From NCBI GenBank assembly GCA_902786265.1, contig CADACE010000008.1, positions 1 to 64,000 of the forward strand: a stretch of 64,000 nucleotides of DNA. The letters run 5' to 3'. The position numbers were made by a program, and so were the translations under genes. Positions 28,968 through 37,594 of the stretch are shown piece by piece (the stretch's first letter is position 1; each line of letters begins with the position of its first letter). Source of the DNA: an uncultured Chloroflexota bacterium (GTDB lineage Bacteria > Chloroflexota > Anaerolineae > Anaerolineales > Anaerolineaceae). The notes beneath the pieces are model-generated. The model was not told the origin of the DNA and did not search any database. It saw only the letters and a program-made list of their open reading frames with translations.

Positions 28968-29381
28968 TTATGATTTCTCCGTTTTTCTCTTTGAAAAAAT
29001 ATGCAGAATACCGGCTGATCTGGATTCTGCTTTAATCACGGGTTCCAAAATCTTTTTCAGTATTTCTTCGACTTTTTCACCCAATTCTTCCACTTTTCCG
29101 TCCGCAGTTGTAAGTACCTCATCCAGTTTTGTTTTGGCGTCATTGATGCGGGATGCCAGGAAAAAACAAAGTATAGCAAGAGCCGTACTTATTATGAAAA
29201 AAAACAGAGCAGAAAAGGTGATCAGAAAATCCCGGACTGTACTGAATATAACAGGATTCCGAATGCCAAGCCAAACAAATATCCCGACAATGGCTATCAG
29301 TGCAGCAGTTATCAATATAACAGGACGCTCAACATTAATTCGATCATCTTGTGTATTTTTTATTTTTTCATTACCACGCAT
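28968..29381 (-). CDS. Two-helix membrane protein with a coiled-coil tail
   Basis: The 137-residue product (ATG 29381, AAGGAG site about 9 bases upstream; an in-frame GTG at 29396 overlaps that site) has two membrane helices (about residues 20-40 and 52-77), then a charged helical tail with repeated EELGEKVEEILKK units. It resembles DUF948-like envelope proteins in plan, but the family is not certain. It is the first gene of the - strand cluster with YtxH. Confidence 0.65.
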   Translation of the reverse strand: MRGNEKIKNTQDDRINVERPVILITAALIAIVGIFVWLGIRNPVIFSTVRDFLITFSALFFFIISTALAILCFFLASRINDAKTKLDEVLTTADGKVEELGEKVEEILKKILEPVIKAESRSAGILHIFSKRKTEKS

Positions 29382-29824
29382 TCCATTCTCCTTCACATAA
29401 TTTTACCTCTTATTTGAATAAAAATATATTTGAAATTTATAAATGTTTATATCCGAAGAAAAAGTCCGGTGTTTTACATGAATTTCTTTAATGTAATAAA
29501 ACCGTATTGGTTTTTCCCTGAATTTCATCCATGGAAAAAATGATATAAATCCTTTGTTTTAAAATTCCGGTCATATCACCTTATATTTTACGAAAAAAGG
29601 CAAGAAAATAAAGTAAAATATAAAATAGGTATAAAATCAGTAAAAATCAAACAGCATACATGATGCTGTTTGATTTTATATATACTATCGGAAAGGAGGA
29701 AGAATTTGACAAAAACAGTATGAGATAGGTTGAAAACAATTAACGATTGAGCCCGTTAATCAGAGATATAAAATGAAGGCTCTTCAAACTGTTTACTAAC
29801 AGTGGATGTAAAAGGAGATGTAAT
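29382..29824. other. Divergent intergenic region with a long inverted repeat
   Basis: Very AT-rich with no convincing gene. It contains a perfect 15-bp inverted repeat (29643-29677). An ideal ribosome site AAAGGAGG (29694-29701) is followed only by a five-codon frame starting TTG at 29706. An ATTAACG/CGTTAAT pair lies at about 29740-29760. Confidence 0.4.
29643..29677. repeat. Perfect 15-bp inverted repeat (terminator-like)
   Basis: AAAATCAAACAGCAT (29643-29657) and ATGCTGTTTGATTTT (29663-29677) flank an ACATG loop. Both arms end in A or T tracts, so it could act as a bidirectional terminator. However, it lies between two divergent genes, where no known gene ends. Confidence 0.7.
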
Positions 29825-30433
29825 ATGTCAATATGTTATCCTGCCAACCTGTTCGGTAAGTTTACCGAATATCTGAAAGATGAAAAATACCGTTTCATCT
29901 CAAACGAAAAAGAAGGCGTGATCTTTTTTGGCATCGCCATGCGCGGAAATCTCGCAAACATTCAGTATCAGATCCTGGTTGAAGAAAAAAGCTTTGTATC
30001 CTATGCAATCTGTCCGATTTACGGTGACGTCAGAAACAGGAAACAGATGGCGGAGCTCTCGTCTTATCTGCATTTTGCAAATCATGGTCTTCTCCAGGGA
30101 AATTTCGAATTTGATCTGAAAGGCGGAGAAATCCGGTTCAAGTATTTCGTAAATTGTGCCGGAATGGTTCTCACTGATGAGGTCATTGAAAACAGCGTGC
30201 GAATTCCCGCGGAAATCTTCAGCCGCTTCATCGGAGGTATTTTCGGGATCATTTTCTATCATATGGATGCTGCAGAAGCTATTGCTCTTTCCAATTCGGA
30301 AAACTGCACTGCTGAAAATGAAAATCATAAAACTGATTCATATGATGACGATACAATTCCGCCTGTGTTTCTTGATTTTCTGAAGCATTTGCATGACGAA
30401 AAAGATAAGGATGATTCTGATATCATCAAATAG
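29825..30433 (+). CDS. YbjN-like protein
   Basis: The 202 residues look like the YbjN/type III chaperone-like fold: N-terminal helix, a beta sheet (GVIFFGIAMRGNLANIQYQI), a long helix (RKQMAELSSYLHFAN) and a second sheet with GNFEFDLKGGEIRFKYFVNC. An acidic tail of about 45 residues follows. Proteins of this fold often chaperone or regulate, but no specific role can be given. It has a clear AAAGGAGATG ribosome site. Confidence 0.5.
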   Translation: MSICYPANLFGKFTEYLKDEKYRFISNEKEGVIFFGIAMRGNLANIQYQILVEEKSFVSYAICPIYGDVRNRKQMAELSSYLHFANHGLLQGNFEFDLKGGEIRFKYFVNCAGMVLTDEVIENSVRIPAEIFSRFIGGIFGIIFYHMDAAEAIALSNSENCTAENENHKTDSYDDDTIPPVFLDFLKHLHDEKDKDDSDIIK

Positions 30434-30789
30434 TACAGTAAGGAACTGCAATGAACAAAAATAAATATCCGGGCTGCAATAAGCCGGATGTTCGTACCAT
30501 TATTCCGGATTGGGAAACCAATTGTAACCAATTATTTTATTCCTGTTGCACTGCTCAGAAATCAAATACTGAGCAGTCTTTTTTTTATAAATCTTTTTTC
30601 CAAAAAATCAACATTTTTGCATCCTTATAAATAATCTTTATAAAATACCTGCAAATCCGGGAATATGATTTAGAATTAAATCAGAAAAATATTTATATTC
30701 CGGATATGGAGGCGTCGGCTCTTGTCCGGTGTAAGGATTCCTTTTCTCATCTATCAATAATCCCTCAACAGAATACCCGGGGAACGAAA
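30434..30789 (+). other. Gap between the YbjN-like gene and tcdA
   Basis: A 59-codon frame starts at ATG 30451 with an AAGGA site and cysteine-rich residues, but it reads straight through the terminator at 30550-30585, so I do not call it. The tcdA frame stays open upstream to 30706. Otherwise I see nothing. Confidence 0.35.
30550..30585 (+). terminator. Terminator after the YbjN-like gene
   Basis: ACTGCTCAG and CTGAGCAGT form a perfect 9-bp stem around a 10-base loop, followed by C and eight T. Confidence 0.9.
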
Positions 30790-31527
30790 ATGGAAACAGC
30801 AATCGACAGGTTACGATTAATTTTAGGGAATGATGCTCTTCAGCGGCTTCAGCGATCACGTGTGATGGTGATAGGGCTGGGCGGCGTTGGTTCATCATCC
30901 GCGGAAGCATTGGCTCGCGGAGGAATCGGGGCACTTGTACTGGTCGACCGTGATGTTGTTATGCCAAGCAACATCAATCGTCAGGCGCTTGCCTTCTACA
31001 GCACACTCGGTAAACCCAAAACCGAAATTATGAAACAGATGGTATTTGACATCAACCCGGACTGTGAAGTTACAACGCTTCAGGAATTCATCGATAAGGA
31101 CCTGGTGCCTAAGCAGTTGGGGACGCTTCCCCGTCCGGATTATGTTATTGACGCAATTGATACCGTTTCGCAAAAGCTTGCTATTGCCGCCTGGTGTCAG
31201 GCAGAAAATATTCCTGAAGTTTCAGCTATGGGCGGGGCAAACAAACTGGATCCGTCCCGTCTGCGCTTTGCACCTGTTGAAGAGACAAAGATGGACCCGA
31301 TCGCACGGGTTATCAGGAAAGAATCCCGAAAACGCGGACTCAAAAGTATCACAGTACTTTATTCGGATGAGCTTCCGATTGAAGCAGAAGGGAAACGAAA
31401 TGTTCTCAATGAAAAGGGCTTTGTCCGCGAAGGCTCATCTATTCTTGGCACAATGAGTTATTTCCCTCCAATTATGGGCCAAATGCTGGCAGGATATGTG
31501 ATAAGGAAACTGGCGGGACTTGAATGA
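30790..31527 (+). CDS. tcdA: tRNA threonylcarbamoyladenosine dehydratase (ThiF/E1-like)
   Basis: TcdA (CsdL) uses ATP to cyclise t6A37 to ct6A37 in tRNAs that read ANN codons. The 245 residues (ATG 30790, GGGGAACG upstream) have the E1-type nucleotide motif VIGLGGVGSSSAEALARGG near residue 26, RDVVMPSNINRQ, and the later DAIDTVSQK segment. The C-terminal part carries the TcdA-specific RKESRKRG and VLYSDE features. A longer in-frame start at 30706 is not conserved-looking. The stop overlaps the next start in ATGA. Confidence 0.88.
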   Translation: METAIDRLRLILGNDALQRLQRSRVMVIGLGGVGSSSAEALARGGIGALVLVDRDVVMPSNINRQALAFYSTLGKPKTEIMKQMVFDINPDCEVTTLQEFIDKDLVPKQLGTLPRPDYVIDAIDTVSQKLAIAAWCQAENIPEVSAMGGANKLDPSRLRFAPVEETKMDPIARVIRKESRKRGLKSITVLYSDELPIEAEGKRNVLNEKGFVREGSSILGTMSYFPPIMGQMLAGYVIRKLAGLE

Positions 31528-32336
31528 AACCAACGATCTGGGATATGCATATCCATCTGGATTTTTTTCAAAACGCGCAGCAGGCAGCGGAAGATGCGGC
31601 TTCCAATGGACTGGGCATGTTCGCGGTCACTGTGACGCCGCAGGGATATCAAAATATTAATGCAAATCTTCAGAATCCTGAAAACGTTATAATTGGCGTC
31701 GGATTGCATCCATGGTGGGCTGCAGATGGTAGATGCAGCCGGAATGATGCTGAAAAAGCGGCAGATCTTATTCAAAGTACACGCTATGTCGGAGAGATCG
31801 GTTTGGATGCCTCACCAAAACACGTACCGGAAGGGTCTCTGGAAAAACAGACGGAAATATTTACTTTATTATGTCAGGCCTGTGCCGAAACCGATCTTCC
31901 GGAAGGGAAAAGGATCTTATCAATTCATTCGGTGAAAGCCGGAACTTTAACACTGGACATTCTGGAACGCAGCGGATGCCTTGATAAATGCTGCTGCATT
32001 TTTCACTGGTTCACCGGTTCGAGCGATGAATTGAACCGGGCGGTCCGTTCCGGCTGTATGTTTTCTGTAAATGAGATGATGCTGAGAACAAGACGGGGAC
32101 GGGAATATGTTCGGCAGCTTCCTGAAAACCGTATTCTGTTGGAAACAGATCTTCCGCCCGGCCGGGACATCATATATCCGACTGAAAACATTTTATTATC
32201 ACTTAATAAAACACTTGATGAGCTGCATATGATACGGGGCAATGATATGACAAGTAAACTATGCGAAAATTCGGAACGTATCATAAATAATTTCATAACC
32301 TTAAATACAAATAAAAAATCGGGAATAAGTGCCTGA
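31524..32336 (+). CDS. TatD-family metal-dependent hydrolase
   Basis: This is a TIM-barrel metal nuclease/hydrolase family member. Metal ligands are visible in DMHIHLD (residues 7-13), VGLHPWW, EIGLDASP, SIHSVKAG, FHWFTGS and ETDLPPG. The 270 residues are normal for the family. TatD proteins include DNases, exonucleases and D-amino-acyl-tRNA deacylases, and the exact substrate is open. It is translationally coupled to tcdA. Confidence 0.85.
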   Translation: MKPTIWDMHIHLDFFQNAQQAAEDAASNGLGMFAVTVTPQGYQNINANLQNPENVIIGVGLHPWWAADGRCSRNDAEKAADLIQSTRYVGEIGLDASPKHVPEGSLEKQTEIFTLLCQACAETDLPEGKRILSIHSVKAGTLTLDILERSGCLDKCCCIFHWFTGSSDELNRAVRSGCMFSVNEMMLRTRRGREYVRQLPENRILLETDLPPGRDIIYPTENILLSLNKTLDELHMIRGNDMTSKLCENSERIINNFITLNTNKKSGISA

Positions 32337-32430
32337 AGGAAATATTCAGCACCTGATTTGTTCAGAATTTGAATTGGGAGATCAGCTCTATGATGCTGCT
32401 CAATCCGCAATAGAAAAAGCTACCGGGTAA
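32329..32430 (+). CDS. Possible 33-residue frame overlapping the end of the TatD gene
   Basis: GTG 32329 opens a protein-like frame (QHLICSEFELGDQLYDA) that overlaps the TatD stop by 8 bases and ends at 32430. It could be a small protein or the tail of a lost gene. The ribosome site (CGGGA) is poor. Confidence 0.2.
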   Translation: MPEGNIQHLICSEFELGDQLYDAAQSAIEKATG

Positions 32431-32500
32431 TCCATGATATTTCTTATTGATTAATAATATATACGAATTACTCGTTACAATGAAATAATTATTCCTGAAT

Positions 32501-32532
32501 AAAAAAAAGGCTCAATTCATTTTGAATTAAGC
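32501..32532 (-). terminator. Terminator of the alcohol dehydrogenase gene
   Basis: Read on the - strand, GGCTTAATTC and GAATTGAGCC (one G-T) flank AAAAT and precede eight T. Confidence 0.85.
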
Positions 32533-32550
32533 CGGCGTACAGTTTCTGAA

Positions 32551-33708
32551 TTATGCGGAAGCCCTGAATATTTCAAGAATATCTTCTTTACTCAAAGGAA
32601 CCAGTCCTTTTTGACAGGAAGGCGCTGCGCTTTCCGCCATCAATTCAAACCGTTCATCATTGATCCCGACTGCGGAAAGCGTAGACGGAAGTCCAAGTTC
32701 ATCAAAGAAAAAGGAGGCTGTTTTCGATATGGATTCCTCTGCAACTGTCATATCATTCCCGCCGGTGATTCCCCAGACATTTCTTCCGTATTCGGCGAAT
32801 TTCCAGACAGTTTTTTCATTCAGGATGTGTTTCATCCACCGCGGAGTTATAATAGCCAGGCCAATTCCATGGGTGATATCATACCAGGCGCTCAATTCAT
32901 GTTCAATCGGGTGGCAGCACCAGCCAACTTCAGCTCCGGATTTTGTGATACCGTTGATGGCATTTGTCGAAGCCCACATAAGGTTTGCACGTGCTTCATA
33001 ATTATCCGGCTCATTCAGTGCAATCGGTCCATATTTGAAGCAGGTGCGTAAAACAGCTTCTCCAAACTGTATGGAAAGGAAGCTGTCCCGAATCGGAGAA
33101 AAATAGTTTTCAAATGCGTGACTGATCATATCAGCGGTCCCTGCAGCTGTCTGAATGCGAGATACTGAAAAAGTATATGTAGGATCCAGGATCGAAATGC
33201 GGGGCTTGAGAAGATCGGAAGACATGGATGCTTTCACATGCAGATCCGTATTCGTAAGAACGGCATTTTTATTCATTTCGGAACCGGTTGCCGAAAGTGT
33301 CAAAACCGTTAAGATCGGTAATGCGTTTTTTATTTTTGATGAATCTTCTATCAGGTCCCAGACATCTCCTTCATAACAGGTACCTGCAGCTATTGATTTA
33401 GCTGTATCTATAACACTTCCGCCGCCGATTGCAAGAACCATATCGATATTATTCTCACGGCAAAGCGAGATCCCATTCCTGACGAGACCCACTTTAGGAT
33501 TTGCTTCAACACCGCTCAGTTCAAAAACTGTCAGTCCGGCATCATTCAGCAGTTTTATTGCTTCATTGTAAATTCCGAGCCGTTTTATGCTTCCACTGCC
33601 ATAAACCAACAGAACACGCTGGCCAAATTCGGCCAGTTCATCCAGATGAGAGATTTGTCCCTTACCGAAATAAATCTTTGTGGGAGTGTAATAGGTAAAA
33701 TTATTCAT
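32551..33708 (-). CDS. Iron-containing alcohol dehydrogenase (butanol dehydrogenase-like)
   Basis: It reduces aldehydes to alcohols with NAD(P)H in fermentation; close relatives are BdhA and YqhD. The 385 residues have the nucleotide motif GGGSVIDTAKSIA (about residues 94-106), TLSATGSEMN, and the metal-ligand region with D (GTADMISH), H (HAFENYF), H (HPIEHELSAWYDI) and H (THGIGLAI). It has its own terminator and fits an anaerobic, fermentative lifestyle. Confidence 0.9.
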   Translation of the reverse strand: MNNFTYYTPTKIYFGKGQISHLDELAEFGQRVLLVYGSGSIKRLGIYNEAIKLLNDAGLTVFELSGVEANPKVGLVRNGISLCRENNIDMVLAIGGGSVIDTAKSIAAGTCYEGDVWDLIEDSSKIKNALPILTVLTLSATGSEMNKNAVLTNTDLHVKASMSSDLLKPRISILDPTYTFSVSRIQTAAGTADMISHAFENYFSPIRDSFLSIQFGEAVLRTCFKYGPIALNEPDNYEARANLMWASTNAINGITKSGAEVGWCCHPIEHELSAWYDITHGIGLAIITPRWMKHILNEKTVWKFAEYGRNVWGITGGNDMTVAEESISKTASFFFDELGLPSTLSAVGINDERFELMAESAAPSCQKGLVPLSKEDILEIFRASA

Positions 33709-33716
33709 AAAAAGCT

Positions 33717-34847
33717 CTAACCTTCAAATGGTTTTACCTGAGGAGACCTGTCGGTACGATTTGCCCGGGCCGGTTTAGACGGGCGTTCGCGCCGTTCTGT
33801 TTTCTCCGGTCTGTCTTCTTTATTATCTCTTTCACGTTTATCCCGTCTGTCAGGCCGATCTCTGCGATCCGGTTTCCCTTCCCGTCTGGCTCTCACCGGT
33901 TTATCTGTCTTTACCGTTTCACTGTATTCATCACTTCCGCTCACCAAAGCAAGAATGTCTTTATCTTCAATTTCGATCTCATCAGGACCGGACTCTTTTT
34001 CATCAGCCTTTTGGGCTGAACCTGCATCTTCCGTAATGAGCTGTTCACGTTTAAATTCGCGCCTTCCTACTTCGGGAATTTCGACAAGAATTGAATCACG
34101 GAGCGGAAAAACTTCGACAACTTTTCCTTCGCCCTGCGGGGTTATTACCCGCTTGTTTTTCTTCGGAAGTCGTTTGCGGCATTCTACATAATAATCATTT
34201 TCATAAACAAGGCAGCAGCGCAGACGTCCGCACATCCCGGTAATTTCAGCAGGGGTTAAAGAAATCCCCTGTTCCTTTGCCATCTTGATAGAAATTGAGC
34301 TGAACTCTGTCAGATATTGGCAGCAGCATCGGCAGGCTAATCCGCAGGCTCCCATTCCGGGGATCGTTTTCGCGACATCGCGTGGACCCATTTGACGAAG
34401 ATCTACAGCGTTGAGCATTGGGAAATTACGCATCAAATCATATTTCAGGGATTTCAGATCTACTTTTTCATCATTGTCACTGGCATAATTGACCTGAAGC
34501 CGTAATCCGTCAAAGCTGAATTCCGCATCCAGAATCTTGACACCTTCCAGATTTAATTCTGTCAGGCGCTTTCTCGCGAAACTGATAGCTTCTTCTTTTT
34601 TCTGGTTAAACAGTTCTTTCGCTACTAAATCTTTGGATGACGCCGGACGAATAACGGGTTTTAAAGGCTCGCCTTCGTTTACAAAATCAGTTTTAACCTG
34701 AACCACTTTTCCAATCTGACGTCCGCGGATAGATTCAACGATCACATAATCATCAATATCAAGGTCATATCCGTTTGCATCAAAGAAATACGCTTTATTT
34801 ACTCTTGAAAAACGTACACTTACTACTTTTTCATATATTTCTGACAT
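33717..34847 (-). CDS. ricT: PSP1-domain protein RicT (YaaT)
   Basis: RicT is part of the RicAFT complex that guides RNase Y specificity in Bacillus. The 376 residues have an N-terminal PSP1 core (VVSVRFSRVNKAYFFDANG to about 250) with the cysteine cluster GACGLACRCCCQYL and MCGRLRCCLVYE used for 4Fe-4S binding in RicT. The last 100 residues are an added disordered, Arg/Asp-rich tail (RPDRRDKRERDNKEDR). A functional link to rny in this window is inferred, not shown. It starts 8 bases upstream of the alcohol dehydrogenase, with the same orientation. Confidence 0.85.
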   Translation of the reverse strand: MSEIYEKVVSVRFSRVNKAYFFDANGYDLDIDDYVIVESIRGRQIGKVVQVKTDFVNEGEPLKPVIRPASSKDLVAKELFNQKKEEAISFARKRLTELNLEGVKILDAEFSFDGLRLQVNYASDNDEKVDLKSLKYDLMRNFPMLNAVDLRQMGPRDVAKTIPGMGACGLACRCCCQYLTEFSSISIKMAKEQGISLTPAEITGMCGRLRCCLVYENDYYVECRKRLPKKNKRVITPQGEGKVVEVFPLRDSILVEIPEVGRREFKREQLITEDAGSAQKADEKESGPDEIEIEDKDILALVSGSDEYSETVKTDKPVRARREGKPDRRDRPDRRDKRERDNKEDRPEKTERRERPSKPARANRTDRSPQVKPFEG

Positions 34848-34859
34848 TAAAACCTTCTT

Positions 34860-35471
34860 TTATCGGCGCTGCGATAAGGCAAACAGTCCGATTACAATAC
34901 CTAAAATTCCGCAAACCAGAATAATCATTCCCATAGGAACTCCACCGGTAACATTAATGCCGGTGACAGTCTGAAATGTGGGGATAACTAACGGTGCCGG
35001 TTCTGTGAACGTAGGGAGACGGGTCGGTTCCACCGTAATAATAAACTGAGCAGCAAGCGTCGGATCGATCGTATTCGTGATCCGGGGTGTGGGCGTATTG
35101 GGTACAACAACGATAGGAAGGTCACCCGTATAATCGACGTAGGAACTGTATACCCACGCGTAATTATCCGGGCCGCCCATATATTCGATCAGGATCCAGC
35201 TGCCTCCTTCTGTTCGGCCTTTGCCGATAACCGTCTGATTAGCCAGCAATGTGCCTACCCGGTCATATTCAGTTCCGGGACCGGAACGCACATTGATCTG
35301 CGGATTGGAGTCATCATTCTTAACACGGACAATTACACCCGGATCTGTCCCTGTCACAGTCGGGATATCAACTGTCGGAATTTGAAAAAAACCGCTGCCA
35401 GCAAATGGCAGAAGGAAAATACCGCACAACAGAATTATTAGCAACGGAATATTAAATTTTTTTACGTTCAC
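34860..35471 (-). CDS. Exported SH3-domain protein with a C-terminal membrane helix
   Basis: The 203-residue protein has an N-terminal signal/anchor (about 8-27), then a bacterial SH3 domain (NVRSGPGTEYDRVGTLLANQ, about residues 57-118), a Pro/Thr linker (NTPTPRITNTIDPT) and a C-terminal helix ending in SQRR. This is a typical cell-surface sensor or wall-binding layout. The TPTP linker is one basis for the Chloroflexota guess. It directly precedes ricT (12 bases). Confidence 0.75.
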   Translation of the reverse strand: MNVKKFNIPLLIILLCGIFLLPFAGSGFFQIPTVDIPTVTGTDPGVIVRVKNDDSNPQINVRSGPGTEYDRVGTLLANQTVIGKGRTEGGSWILIEYMGGPDNYAWVYSSYVDYTGDLPIVVVPNTPTPRITNTIDPTLAAQFIITVEPTRLPTFTEPAPLVIPTFQTVTGINVTGGVPMGMIILVCGILGIVIGLFALSQRR

Positions 35472-35539
35472 TTCATTCCCTCAAAATTCTATTATAATTT
35501 TACTCGATTCTCAGGATGCAGAAGAGAATTGGTTTAATT

Positions 35540-36610
35540 TTATTGCGTCAACAGACACAACCGCGGTCGTTTTAAATCAAAATCCCAGGTATGAAAGCTG
35601 TCACCGCCGCAAAGCAGCGCATATCGGCATTCATTGCAAAGTTCACTCTCCTCGGTTCGTTCTCTCCGGAAAATCCGGAAACGATTTTGCCATACCTCAA
35701 AAAAATCATCTTTGTAAATATTTCCCTGTACAAGTTCCTGTCTTCGTTCGATATCAAGACAGGCTGCAATGTCACCGCTGCACTGCACACTTGCGATCAT
35801 AATTCCGGCTCCGCACAGGAAGGGCGCATCGCGGACAGTACCTTCATAGGGAAAAGGCAGAAAATGAGAACAACCATAGGTGATTTCCATTCCGTTATCA
35901 TTTTCATCCGGTGTTTCTCTGTATTTCCGGATGAAATCAAACAATTGAAACAGTTCATCACGGCTGAGAAGCAGATCCCCGTTATCTTCGGCCCGTCCTA
36001 TCGGTTCAATATTTAAAACTTTCCATGAGAAAACATTCATTTTACTGATAACAGAATGGATCTGCTCAAGCTTTGGAAGGGTTCTTTTTGTAATTACACT
36101 GGTTACCTGAACAGGAATGTCATATTTTTTCAGGTTGTAAATTCCGCGAACAGCCAAATCATAAGCTGCAGGATTCTGCCTGAGCAGGTTATGGTCCTCA
36201 GCCGTTCCGTCAATACTGACAGATGCGGAATATATATGGCATTCTTTCATCTTCCGTGCCATGTCATCTGTGATAAGCATGGCATTTGTAACAACAGACC
36301 AGTAAAGATGAGCATGATGAAGCTCTTCCATTATCAGGCTGAAATCAGGATGCAGCAGCGGCTCTCCGCCTGTCAGCACGATATGAACCCGTGGCTCTTT
36401 TACGGAAACATTCCTGATAATTTCCAGTACCTTTTCCGACACAAGAAAACTGCTCCCACGTGCGCCGCAATTACTCCCGCAGTGAAGACAGTGCAGATTG
36501 CATTGATCTGTCAGCTCAAAAAATAAATAATGCAATTCCGGATATTTCCGCAGACGATTGCGTTCATAAGCCGTTTCCAGCCGTTTTTGAAGCAATTCGT
36601 AATCATCCAT
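35540..36610 (-). CDS. Radical SAM/SPASM enzyme
   Basis: The 356 residues (ATG 36610) carry the radical SAM cluster motif CNLHCLHC (C37, C41, C44), the GGEP motif LTGGEPLLHP, and a C-terminal SPASM region (CSGDIAACLDIERR; CNECRYALLCGG) with at least five further cysteines for auxiliary clusters. Such enzymes modify ribosomal peptides or mature enzymes. I see no obvious precursor peptide or partner transporter. The start overlaps the end of the FHA gene by 8 bases (ATGGATGA), so the two are coupled. An open frame to 36754 only reads FHA coding sequence. Confidence 0.85.
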   Translation of the reverse strand: MDDYELLQKRLETAYERNRLRKYPELHYLFFELTDQCNLHCLHCGSNCGARGSSFLVSEKVLEIIRNVSVKEPRVHIVLTGGEPLLHPDFSLIMEELHHAHLYWSVVTNAMLITDDMARKMKECHIYSASVSIDGTAEDHNLLRQNPAAYDLAVRGIYNLKKYDIPVQVTSVITKRTLPKLEQIHSVISKMNVFSWKVLNIEPIGRAEDNGDLLLSRDELFQLFDFIRKYRETPDENDNGMEITYGCSHFLPFPYEGTVRDAPFLCGAGIMIASVQCSGDIAACLDIERRQELVQGNIYKDDFFEVWQNRFRIFRRERTEESELCNECRYALLCGGDSFHTWDFDLKRPRLCLLTQ

Positions 36611-37436
36611 ACCGCTTAAATTCGTTCTCCGGCAAATCATTTTGGCATTCATTTCCGCATTTCGGGCAATAGCGGTCCATAGACCAGTTGCTGCCTTTCC
36701 ATGTGTTTCCGCAAAAAGTACATTCATAGTGTACGGTGACAGGCGGCGGTCCATAAATCAATTGTTGTCTGTCGGTCGGTATACCAAATCTGATTTTCCC
36801 GGAAGATCCTTTTTTATATCCGCAAAATCTGCAGAATCTGTCATTTTTGTCTTTATATTCTTTTCCGCAATGTGGGCAATGTGTCACAGAGGAAACCGAT
36901 TCTGATGTGTCCGATAAATCGTTATTATCTTTAGATCCTTCATACAATACGGTATCCTGAAATGATGAGACGGAAACACGTTTTGTTTCTTTTTTTATTT
37001 TAAAAGTATAATTGCCGATTTTTAATAGACCGCTTTCTCTGATCATATATTTTTCATTTGGTGCTATTCGGTCATCATTGAAACTTGTTCCGTTCTTTGA
37101 GCCTAAATCGATCAAAACCATCACGCCTTTTTCAATAAAAATTTTACAGTGTGTTCTGCTTACCGTTTTATCATCCACGACAATATCGCATGAAGAATCT
37201 CTCCCGATGGTTAAACTCTGTGACTTTTGGAGCGTCACTGTAGAATCTTTGGAAGTAAGTGTATAAATATTTTCGTTATTATATTGGTCATTCACGGGAA
37301 TAGGCCCGTAAATTGTATTTATTTGATCAAGCCCATTTTGGTTCTGTTTGCTTTGATAAGCACAATAGGGACATTCATCATAGTCATTCGGATTATAATA
37401 GTGTCCATTTTTACATTTGATATAACTTGGTTTCAT
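36603..37436 (-). CDS. FHA-domain protein with three zinc ribbons
   Basis: The 277 residues have an N-terminal zinc finger (CKNGHYYNPNDYDECPYC), then an FHA phosphothreonine-binding domain (about residues 72-150; LTIGRDSSCDIVVDDKTVSR, DLGSKNGTSFND). A middle ribbon (CPHCGKEYKDKNDRFCRFCG) and a C-terminal ribbon (CTFCGNTWKG...CPKCGNEC) follow. It could recruit phosphorylated proteins to a metal-dependent or nucleic-acid partner. No Ser/Thr kinase is in the window. Its end is coupled to the radical SAM gene. Confidence 0.85.
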   Translation of the reverse strand: MKPSYIKCKNGHYYNPNDYDECPYCAYQSKQNQNGLDQINTIYGPIPVNDQYNNENIYTLTSKDSTVTLQKSQSLTIGRDSSCDIVVDDKTVSRTHCKIFIEKGVMVLIDLGSKNGTSFNDDRIAPNEKYMIRESGLLKIGNYTFKIKKETKRVSVSSFQDTVLYEGSKDNNDLSDTSESVSSVTHCPHCGKEYKDKNDRFCRFCGYKKGSSGKIRFGIPTDRQQLIYGPPPVTVHYECTFCGNTWKGSNWSMDRYCPKCGNECQNDLPENEFKRYG

Positions 37437-37533
37437 ACGTCCTCACAGGATTTTTGTACATCACGAAAACAGCTTTTCGGATATTATTTTTTCTCCGTTA
37501 AGTATTCAACAAAAATTTATTTATAGTATACCA

Positions 37534-37563
37534 TTAGATAAACAAGAAAAACAGTTGTATAAT
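37534..37563 (+). promoter_or_regulatory. Promoter for the gene at 37595
   Basis: TATAAT at 37558-37563 with a weak TAGATA/TTAGAT -35 at 37534-37540 (17-18 bases), 31 bases before the ATG. Confidence 0.4.
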
Positions 37564-37594
37564 TTGTTCATAAGTTTTAGTAAAGAGGACTATT

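Noticed and set aside
30451..30630. 59-codon cysteine-rich frame
   Set aside because: It reads straight through a perfect terminator, which makes translation of the whole frame unlikely.
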